From contig FR890454.1 in assembly GCA_000433415.1 (NCBI GenBank), positions 1 through 12,121 on the forward strand: DNA of 12,121 bases. Reading direction: 5' to 3'. The stretch is from Clostridium sp. CAG:448 (GTDB taxonomy: Bacteria; Bacillota; Clostridia; Oscillospirales; CAG-272). The position numbers were made by a program, and so were the translations under genes. Shown piece by piece: positions 7,101 through 10,748 of the stretch (positions are counted from its first letter, which is position 1; every line of letters begins with the position of its first letter). Under the pieces are notes generated by a model. It was given only the letters and a program-made list of their open reading frames with translations, had not been told where the DNA came from and did no database searches.

Positions 7101-7270
7101 TGCGACACAATGGAATAGGTATCTTTGGGGCAAAGTATACACATTTTACTACGGTAAAAGTGTATGCTCTTGTTTCGTGTACTTGGTCACAAGGATACCG
7201 AACATTGTGTCGCAGCAAAAAGGAGCCATGCATTTTTACAGTGCGCGGTTTCGGCTGCGCACTTTTTCTT
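7101..7270 (+). ncRNA. Stand-alone structured small RNA, family not recognised
   Basis: A strong promoter ends at 7095 and an intrinsic terminator ends at 7270, defining a transcript of about 170 nt with no convincing ORF. P1 is a perfect 12-bp helix (7101-7112 with 7203-7214). After an internal loop, P2 pairs GGTATC (7118-7123) with GATACC (7194-7199). Inside P2 are two hairpins. P3 (7135-7149 with 7154-7167) has one bulged A and closes on C(UACG)G, a UNCG-class stable tetraloop. P4 pairs CTTGT (7169-7173) with ACAAG (7189-7193), stacked against P2. The shape is a multi-branched junction, not the long rod of 6S RNA. It has no SRP Alu or GGAA core, tmRNA or RNase P motifs. The downstream coding gene is far away, which argues against a simple leader riboswitch. 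Confidence 0.75.
7240..7270 (+). terminator. Terminator of the structured RNA
   Basis: AGTGCGC (7240-7246) pairs with GCGCACT (7257-7263), 10-nt loop, followed by TTTTTCTT. Confidence 0.85.
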
Positions 7271-7317
7271 TGTCCGTTCTCTTTTTTGATGTCGGTTTAT
7301 CCCGGCAAAAACAAAAT

Positions 7318-7345
7318 AAAAAAGCCATCCTCTCGACCGGATGGC
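7318..7345 (-). terminator. Terminator of the small XRE gene
   Basis: On the minus strand GCCATCC pairs with GGATGGC (plus positions 7339-7345 and 7324-7330) and is followed by six T (plus A at 7318-7323). It begins 5 bp after the XRE stop codon. It faces the RNA terminator at 7240-7270, insulating the two units. Confidence 0.88.
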
Positions 7346-7349
7346 ATCA

Positions 7350-7592
7350 TTATTCTAACTGCAATTCTTCCGAACGGAAAATTTCATCATCCAGAAAGGC
7401 GGAAGGAGTCATATGGAATCCACGGGCAAGTAAAAGAATCGTACTGAGCGTAACCGTCTTGTTTCTGCCATTCATAATACATTGCAGGCTCCCGTGCTGA
7501 ATGCCGGATTCCTGTTCCAACCGGTATTGTGACATGGACTTTTCCCGCAATAACGCAGAAATGCGCTTCGCAACGGCATCATTGACTGTCAA
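7350..7592 (-). CDS. Small XRE-family helix-turn-helix regulator
   Basis: The protein has 80 aa and is essentially one Cro/CI-type HTH domain. Residues about 8-66 show the helices: VAKRISALLREKSMSQYRLEQESGIQHGSLQCIMNGR, then TLSTILLLARGFHMTPSAFLDDE. The start is TTG at 7592, strongly supported by AGGAGG (7606-7601) exactly 8 nt upstream; no in-frame ATG fits. There is no sensor or dimerisation domain beyond a short tail. It diverges from the SLOG gene at 7768. The intergenic region carries three copies of AGGTNNACCT, the likely operators of this protein, so it probably represses the SLOG gene and itself. That link is inference from layout. Confidence 0.88.
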   Translation of the reverse strand: MTVNDAVAKRISALLREKSMSQYRLEQESGIQHGSLQCIMNGRNKTVTLSTILLLARGFHMTPSAFLDDEIFRSEELQLE

Positions 7593-7636
7593 TCCGATTC
7601 CCTCCTTTCGCGATTCCTATGAAGGTCTGACTACGC

Positions 7637-7646
7637 AGGTTAACCT
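7637..7646. promoter_or_regulatory. Operator copy 1 (AGGTTAACCT + ACAT)
   Basis: Perfect 10-bp palindrome followed by ACAT. It lies 45 bp upstream of the XRE start, where it could cover that gene's promoter, and 49 bp from copy 2. Confidence 0.75.
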
Positions 7647-7685
7647 ACATACTCATTTTACTCAAAAGCAGGGAAAAATATAAGA

Positions 7686-7695
7686 AGGTATACCT
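7686..7695. promoter_or_regulatory. Operator copy 2 (AGGTATACCT + ACAT)
   Basis: Perfect palindrome followed by ACAT, ending 8 bp before the -35 box of the SLOG-gene promoter. Spacing to copy 3 is 51 bp, so all copies fall about five helical turns apart, on one face of the DNA. Confidence 0.8.
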
Positions 7696-7703
7696 ACATG
7701 TTG

Positions 7704-7732
7704 TTGATTTATGAAAGAAAACATGATATAAT
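7704..7732 (+). promoter_or_regulatory. Sigma-A promoter for SLOG gene 2
   Basis: TTGATT (7704-7709), 17-bp spacer, TATAAT (7727-7732) with extended -10 TG at 7724-7725. The predicted start, near 7739, falls inside operator copy 3. Confidence 0.85.
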
Positions 7733-7736
7733 ATGG

Positions 7737-7746
7737 AGGTACACCT
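7737..7746. promoter_or_regulatory. Operator copy 3 (AGGTACACCT + ACAT)
   Basis: Palindrome (AGGT/ACCT arms) followed by ACAT, 4 bp after the -10 box and over the predicted transcription start. It ends 4 bp before the ribosome site AAAGGAGG at 7751-7758. Occupancy should block transcription. Confidence 0.8.
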
Positions 7747-7767
7747 ACATAAAGGAGGACATATCGC

Positions 7768-8283
7768 ATGATTATCACATTTTGCGGGCACGCACAGTTC
7801 CGCGCAACCGAACAATGCGAACGGGAATTGCTGACCTTTCCGGAAACCCATGTCGGTGACAGTCCGGCACAGATGTATCTGGGCGGCTACGGCGAATTCG
7901 ACAGCTTTGTCCTGCGTTGTTGCCGCAAATACCGGGAAACCCATCCGCAGATCAAACTTGTCCTTGTTTCCCCGTACCTGTCCGATTCCTATCAGCGCAA
8001 CCACCTGTGCGATTCGGAAAGCCGGTACGACGAAATCCTCTATCCGGCAATCGAGGACAAACCGCTCCGCTTTGCGATTGTTTATCGGAATCAGTACATG
8101 GTACAGCAGGCGGATTGGGTCGTGACATATGTGACCCACAGTTGGGGCGGCGCATACCGGACCTACCGCTACGCCCTGCAAAAGGCAAACAGATTTTTGC
8201 ACTCGCAAAGAGCAAGCTGCCCTTCCCTTTCCGGATTTCAAAAAACCGACAGAGCACACAGACTCTGCCGGTTTTTTTCGTGA
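7768..8283 (+). CDS. SLOG-superfamily (YpsA/DUF1273-like) protein 2, C-terminus possibly frameshifted
   Basis: The frame encodes 171 aa; AAAGGAGG at 7751-7758 sits 9 nt before the ATG. The N-terminus MIITFCGHAQF, then YLGGYGEFDSFVLRCCRKYRETHPQIKLVLVSPYL near residues 37-72, and RFAIVYRNQYMVQQADWVVTYVTHSWGGAYRTYRYA near 105-140 show the same SLOG layout as the protein at 6398-6913. From residue 138 the frame reads LQKANRFLHSQRASC. The -1 frame from 8178 reads AKGKQIFALAKSKL, the kind of ending (KGK.I..LA) expected of this family. Codons beyond about 8240 lie in a terminator hairpin. A one-base loss or a frameshift near 8178 is therefore suspected. The protein is likely under control of the divergent XRE regulator. 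Its biochemical role is unknown. Confidence 0.8.
   Translation: MIITFCGHAQFRATEQCERELLTFPETHVGDSPAQMYLGGYGEFDSFVLRCCRKYRETHPQIKLVLVSPYLSDSYQRNHLCDSESRYDEILYPAIEDKPLRFAIVYRNQYMVQQADWVVTYVTHSWGGAYRTYRYALQKANRFLHSQRASCPSLSGFQKTDRAHRLCRFFS
8240..8278. terminator. Bidirectional terminator between SLOG gene 2 and the ROK gene
   Basis: AAAAAACCG-A-CAGAG (8240-8254) pairs with CTCTG-C-CGGTTTTTT (8263-8277) with one mismatch and an 8-nt loop. T runs flank it on both strands. It ends 3 bp before the plus-strand stop codon, so it overlaps the annotated coding end. Confidence 0.88.
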
Positions 8284-8291
8284 TCGTAAAT

Positions 8292-9251
8292 TTACATCCC
8301 CAATACCGCCGCGCCGATAATTCCCGCGTCGTTTTTCAGCATCGCAATGCGAATGTACGTCAGCGGCACCAAACCGCCGCCGTACTGCTCCTTGCGCACG
8401 CGCGGCTCCAGAAGCGCAATCAGAGAATCGCCCTCATTGGAAATACCGCCGCCGATGGAGAGCACCTCCGGTTGGAAAATGTTGATGATACTGGCAAGCC
8501 CGCAGGCAAGGTAATCCAGATATACATTGATCACCTCTTCTGCCGCCGCGTCGCCCTTGCGCATCGCGTCAAACGCCGTCTTGCCCGAAACCTTGCCGCG
8601 CGCACGGACATCCTCCGCCATCAGCGTCTCTCTGCCATCGTGCCTGCATTCCTCCAGCTTCTCTTCGGTCATCCGGATCAGCGCCGTGGCAGAGCTGTAT
8701 GCCTCCCAGCATCCTCTGCGCCCGCACGAGCAGGGCGCACCGTCCTTCTGAATCACAACATGTCCCAATTCCGCCCCCGCATAGTTGAAGCCGGAATAAA
8801 TCTTGCCGTCAATGATGATCCCGCCGCCGACGCCGGTGCCCAGTGTAATCATCACCGAATTCCGCGTTCCCTTCGCGGCGCCCGCAATGGCTTCTCCCCA
8901 CGCCGCGGCGTTGGCGTCGTTTTCAATATAAACCGCACGCACCGGGAACCGCTCCCGCAGAAGCGCACAGATGGGAAAAGCGCGGAACGGCAGGTTGTTG
9001 GCGTATTCCACAACTCCCGTGTCGTGATTGCAGATGCCGGGCGAAGCAATCCCCACCGATACCACCGCATCCGGCGTAATCCCTGCCTGCTCCACCAACC
9101 GGTGGCAAAGCATCGCAATATCGTCAACGATCAGAGAAGGCTCCCGTTCCGCCATGGTCGGCGTGCTCGCCTTCGCGCAGATCACAAAATTTTCATCCAC
9201 CAATCCGGCGGCAATGTTGGTTCCGCCCAGGTCAATCCCGATTCTGTACAT
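8292..9251 (-). CDS. ROK-family glucokinase
   Basis: The protein has 319 aa from the ATG at 9251; upstream in-frame codons lie in the leader repeats and promoter. The phosphate-1 motif IGIDLGGTNIAAGLV is at residues 4-18. Catalytic Asp112 lies in the IENDANAAAWGE block. The glycine loop TLGTGVGGGIIIDG is at 136-149. The ROK zinc site is complete: His164 in ELGHVV and CSCGRRGCWE with Cys174, Cys176 and Cys181. The C-terminus IGGGISNEGD is typical. The family phosphorylates glucose or related sugars with ATP in the cytoplasm. GlcK-type glucokinase is the best guess; N-acetylmannosamine, fructose or allose kinase is possible. No DNA-binding HTH precedes the kinase, so it is not a ROK repressor. 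Monocistronic, from a consensus promoter. Confidence 0.92.
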   Translation of the reverse strand: MYRIGIDLGGTNIAAGLVDENFVICAKASTPTMAEREPSLIVDDIAMLCHRLVEQAGITPDAVVSVGIASPGICNHDTGVVEYANNLPFRAFPICALLRERFPVRAVYIENDANAAAWGEAIAGAAKGTRNSVMITLGTGVGGGIIIDGKIYSGFNYAGAELGHVVIQKDGAPCSCGRRGCWEAYSSATALIRMTEEKLEECRHDGRETLMAEDVRARGKVSGKTAFDAMRKGDAAAEEVINVYLDYLACGLASIINIFQPEVLSIGGGISNEGDSLIALLEPRVRKEQYGGGLVPLTYIRIAMLKNDAGIIGAAVLGM

Positions 9252-9296
9252 AGTCTCTCTCTTCCTTTTCTTTTCCCGATGCCCGAACCCCGTCGG

Positions 9297-9332
9297 TCGC
9301 GGCATTTCTGTCGTTCGCGGCATTTCTGTCGG
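9297..9332. repeat. Two tandem 18-bp units in the ROK gene leader
   Basis: TCGCGGCATTTCTGTCGT (9297-9314) is followed by TCGCGGCATTTCTGTCGG (9315-9332), 17 of 18 identical. The pair starts 5 bp downstream of the -10 box, at the predicted transcription start, and could be an operator or a leader RNA element. Confidence 0.75.
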
Positions 9333-9336
9333 ATTC

Positions 9337-9365
9337 ATTATATCGTATTCGGACCGCCTTGTCAA
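9337..9365 (-). promoter_or_regulatory. Consensus sigma-A promoter of the ROK gene
   Basis: On the minus strand TTGACA (9365-9360), 17-bp spacer, TATAAT (9342-9337): a perfect match in both boxes. Confidence 0.92.
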
Positions 9366-9444
9366 CAATTTTTCTCAAAAAATCCCCACAAAAAATGCGC
9401 TTTTTCGGCACGATTTCCAAACCGAAACCGCCCGTCCTTCCCCG

Positions 9445-9741
9445 CTAAGGCTCCCAGAGACACCGCCGCAGATCCACGTGCGTCTCATCGCGGAACGCAA
9501 CGCCCTCGTCCTCCAGCAAAAACCGCTGCGCCTCCCATCCCGGTACCAACCTGCCGCAATGATTGACCACCCGATGACAGGGATACGCCCCGTACCGCTC
9601 CGCCTGCGAAAGCACCCTGCCCACCAGCCGCGCATTCCGCTCGTGCCCGATCAGCCGCGCAATCTGCCCGTAAGTCGCCACACACCCCGCCGGAATTTCC
9701 TCCACAACGCTGAGAATCTGATAAATCACCCGTTCTTCCAT
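9445..9741 (-). CDS. Small MGMT-family (ATL-like) protein with an intact active-site cysteine
   Basis: The protein has 98 aa from the ATG at 9741, which follows GGAGG; a GTG start further upstream gives only low-complexity sequence. It is a single MGMT C-terminal DNA-binding domain. Residues 15-47 hold the winged-helix part (EIPAGCVATYGQIARLIG, then RNARLVGRVL with the DNA-flipping arginine). The active-site motif PCHRVV is at 54-59, with Cys55. After it comes NHCGRLVPGWEAQRFLLEDEGV, which resembles alkyltransferase-like (ATL) proteins more than full Ogt. True ATLs usually have Trp at the Cys position. It may be a minimal O6-alkylguanine transferase or a lesion sensor feeding excision repair. 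Monocistronic, with a consensus promoter and a leader of about 120 nt. Confidence 0.88.
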   Translation of the reverse strand: MEERVIYQILSVVEEIPAGCVATYGQIARLIGHERNARLVGRVLSQAERYGAYPCHRVVNHCGRLVPGWEAQRFLLEDEGVAFRDETHVDLRRCLWEP

Positions 9742-9789
9742 GCGCCCCCTCCGTTTCTGCACCTCCGCCAACCCGCAACGCGCCCATGT

Positions 9790-9835
9790 CTCGCCTGCGC
9801 CGTACCCACGTCCCGCTTGCCTGCACCGTAGCCAC
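9790..9835. repeat. Imperfect 20-bp direct repeat in the MGMT gene leader
   Basis: CTCGCCTGCGCCGTACCCAC (9790-9809) and CTTGCCTGCACCGTAGCCAC (9816-9835) agree at 17 of 20 positions, with a 26-bp period. Both lie between the promoter and the start codon. Confidence 0.6.
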
Positions 9836-9869
9836 CAACCGCGCCACACCTATGCCAATACCTGCCTGT

Positions 9870-9898
9870 ATTATATCACGCACGCCCCGCTCTGTCAA
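9870..9898 (-). promoter_or_regulatory. Consensus sigma-A promoter of the MGMT-family gene
   Basis: On the minus strand TTGACA (9898-9893), 17-bp spacer, TATAAT (9875-9870). The transcript should start near 9863. Confidence 0.9.
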
Positions 9899-10012
9899 AT
9901 TGTTTCTCTCCGCCCCACACGCACATTCCCCTCTCCACTGTAAGCTCCCACTTCTGTATAACGAACCACCCCACCAACACCCCGTTTTTGCAAAAAATCC
10001 GCAAATTCGCAC
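9899..10012. other. Intergenic stretch with nothing recognised
   Basis: C-rich spacer between the minus-strand MGMT promoter and the plus-strand tRNA-region promoter. No start codon with a ribosome site, hairpin or repeat was seen. Confidence 0.6.
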
Positions 10013-10041
10013 TTGACATTCCCCCGCATACGTGCTACAAT
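10013..10041 (+). promoter_or_regulatory. Strong promoter of the tRNA region
   Basis: TTGACA (10013-10018), 17-bp spacer, TACAAT (10036-10041). The start is expected near 10048, at the first base of the tRNA-like acceptor hairpin. It is the only good promoter seen ahead of the intact tRNA-Pro. Confidence 0.88.
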
Positions 10042-10046
10042 AGACA

Positions 10047-10087
10047 GGTGATGTTCCGCATCACCACCATGTAGCTCAGCGGAAGCC
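10047..10087 (+). pseudogene. tRNA debris: acceptor stem plus CCA, then a D-arm-like fragment
   Basis: GGTGATG (10047-10053) pairs perfectly with CATCACC (10059-10065), a 7-bp stem followed by ACCA (10066-10069), exactly a tRNA acceptor arm with discriminator and CCA. Only TTCCG, which could be the end of a T arm, lies between. TGTAGCTCAGCGG (10070-10082), a tRNA position 7-19 type segment, follows and then the similarity stops. It looks like one or two tRNA genes collapsed by deletion. No amino acid can be assigned. Confidence 0.55.
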
Positions 10088-10090
10088 TTC

Positions 10091-10114
10091 TGACCACAGA
10101 TTGACCACTTACGG
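10091..10114. repeat. Direct repeat unit A, copy 1
   Basis: Starts TGACCACAGATTGACCAC and ends TTACGG. It matches 10289-10313 with one inserted T. Its end lies 33 bp before the 5' half-tRNA-Pro, the same distance as copy 2 before the intact tRNA. Confidence 0.85.
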
Positions 10115-10147
10115 AAAAGCCTCAAAAATTCAATATTTTTCACCCAT

Positions 10148-10185
10148 CGGGGTGTGGCGCAGCTGGTAGCGCGCGAAGTTTGGGA
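10148..10185 (+). pseudogene. 5' half of tRNA-Pro (duplicated, no 3' half)
   Basis: Identical to the first 38 nt of the intact tRNA-Pro at 10347: acceptor strand CGGGGTG, D arm, anticodon 5' stem CGAAG and loop TTTGGGA. Identity then stops abruptly: GCGTG replaces CTTCG. The break falls at the 3' edge of the anticodon loop, a frequent crossover point for tRNA-targeting integrases. No T arm or CCA follows. Confidence 0.88.
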
Positions 10186-10288
10186 GCGTGTGACCGCCTC
10201 GTGAGCCGACCTCCGAAAGCTCGCAAAATCTCCGTTTTCCTCGCATTTTCTCGCTTTTTCGCCGCCGTGTTCTTCGGCAAAAAAACTT
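10186..10288. other. Segment between the two tRNA-Pro copies
   Basis: No coding potential recognised. It includes a GCCG/CGGC hairpin (10264-10278) followed by seven A. If the flanking tRNA copies are attachment-site scars, this is all that remains of whatever lay between them. Confidence 0.45.
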
Positions 10289-10313
10289 TGACCACAGATT
10301 TGACCACTTACGG
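10289..10313. repeat. Direct repeat unit A, copy 2
   Basis: Starts TGACCACAGATTTGACCAC and ends TTACGG, with an internal TGACCAC duplication. It precedes the intact tRNA-Pro by 33 bp, mirroring copy 1. Confidence 0.85.
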
Positions 10314-10346
10314 ATTTGACAGAAAAAACCGAATATTTCCACCAAT

Positions 10347-10422
10347 CGGGGTGTGGCGCAGCTGGTAGCGCGCGAAGTTTGGGACTTCGATGCCGTCGGT
10401 TCGAATCCGGCCACTCCGACCA
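10347..10422 (+). tRNA. tRNA-Pro (anticodon TGG)
   Basis: A complete cloverleaf of 73 nt plus encoded CCA. Acceptor CGGGGTG pairs with CACTCCG (one G-U), with the C1-G72 pair typical of bacterial tRNA-Pro. D arm is GCGC-AGCTGGTA-GCGC. Anticodon arm is CGAAG-TTTGGGA-CTTCG, so positions 34-36 are TGG, reading CCA and other CCN codons. The variable loop is ATGCC. T arm is GTCGG-TTCGAAT-CCGGC. Discriminator A and CCA are at 10419-10422. The first 38 nt are duplicated at 10148. It seems to be transcribed from the promoter at 10013 as part of a long precursor. Confidence 0.97.
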
Positions 10423-10469
10423 AAAATCAGCCTAAAATGAGGTTTTTCGCCCCACTTTCGGCTGATTTT
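10423..10469 (+). terminator. Inverted repeat directly after tRNA-Pro
   Basis: AAAATCAGCC (10423-10432) pairs perfectly with GGCTGATTTT (10460-10469) over a 27-nt loop. It begins at the base after CCA. The loop is long and the T run short, so it may aid 3' end formation. Confidence 0.55.
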
Positions 10470-10521
10470 CTGCTTATAATCGGATTTTATCCACCACTTC
10501 GGCAAATTCGCCTGACGGCAG

Positions 10522-10570
10522 AAATGCGGCTTGTGCCGCATTTACAGCACAAACCGCTTTTTCATTTTTT
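10522..10570 (+). terminator. Two overlapping, mutually exclusive hairpins with a strong T-tract
   Basis: Hairpin A pairs AAATGCGGC (10522-10530) with GCCGCATTT (10535-10543), a perfect 9 bp with loop TTGT. Hairpin B pairs GCGGCTTGTGC (10526-10536) with GCACAAACCGC (10547-10557), 11 bp with one G-U pair, followed by TTTTTCATTTTTT. B is a classic intrinsic terminator; A would prevent it. Confidence 0.7.
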
Positions 10571-10580
10571 CTGAAGGCTT

Positions 10581-10622
10581 TTTCTTTGACTACTGCAACG
10601 CAAATTTTAAGGGCTGACCGCC
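10581..10622. repeat. 42-bp direct repeat flanking the XRE gene, left copy
   Basis: It agrees with 11947-11988 at 38 of 42 positions. Both end TTTTAAGGGCTGACCGCC. The left copy contains only the left arm and part of the loop of the hairpin that is complete at the right copy; the following bases (ACGAATTA) do not match. Confidence 0.88.
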
Positions 10623-10670
10623 ACGAATTATATATAAACAGAGTAATACTTCAAGTCACGGTGCAGTATA

Positions 10671-10698
10671 TTGTTTTTCTTTGAAATTTTGCTATAAT
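10671..10698 (+). promoter_or_regulatory. Promoter of the XRE/helical-repeat gene
   Basis: TTGTTT (10671-10676), 16-bp spacer, TATAAT (10693-10698) with extended -10 TG at 10690-10691. The leader to the ATG is about 44 nt. Confidence 0.78.
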
Positions 10699-10748
10699 AA
10701 TATCAGAAACAGGCGCCGGTTTCAATACAACTCAAACGGAGGAACATA

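Noticed and set aside
7101..7214. 6S RNA or a leader riboswitch
   Set aside because: The fold is branched, not rod-like with a central bubble. A terminator follows at once and the next plus-strand gene is about 500 bp away with its own promoter.
7230..7330. Small ORF starting at the ATG at 7228 inside the RNA
   Set aside because: The AAGGAG site is only 2 nt from the ATG and the frame runs straight through the terminator hairpin.
7637..7750. CRISPR-like array formed by the three AGGTNNACCTACAT copies
   Set aside because: The units are only 14 bp, palindromic, and placed around a promoter. No cas genes or longer repeats are present.
8176..8190. Programmed -1 ribosomal frameshift at CTG CAA AAG
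   Set aside because: It is not a proper X XXY YYZ slippery site, and the -1 frame has no nearby stop. Mutation or sequencing error is simpler.
7917..9566. 549-aa open frame on the plus strand
   Set aside because: It runs antisense to the ROK kinase and through a terminator and promoters. Only its first part, near 8178-8220, is of interest, as the possible shifted end of SLOG protein 2.
10264..10285. GCCG/CGGC hairpin followed by A-run as a terminator
   Set aside because: The tract is A on the plus strand and would precede, not follow, the hairpin on the minus strand, so it fits neither orientation.
10316..10344. Own promoter for tRNA-Pro at TTGACA 10316-10321
   Set aside because: No -10 box is found at 16-18 bp spacing before the tRNA start.
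10130..10541. Minus-strand ORFs with GVAGFEPTASKSQTSRATSCATP and SGRIRTDGIEVPNFARYQLRHTP
   Set aside because: These are antisense translations of the tRNA-Pro copies, a well-known source of false hypothetical proteins.
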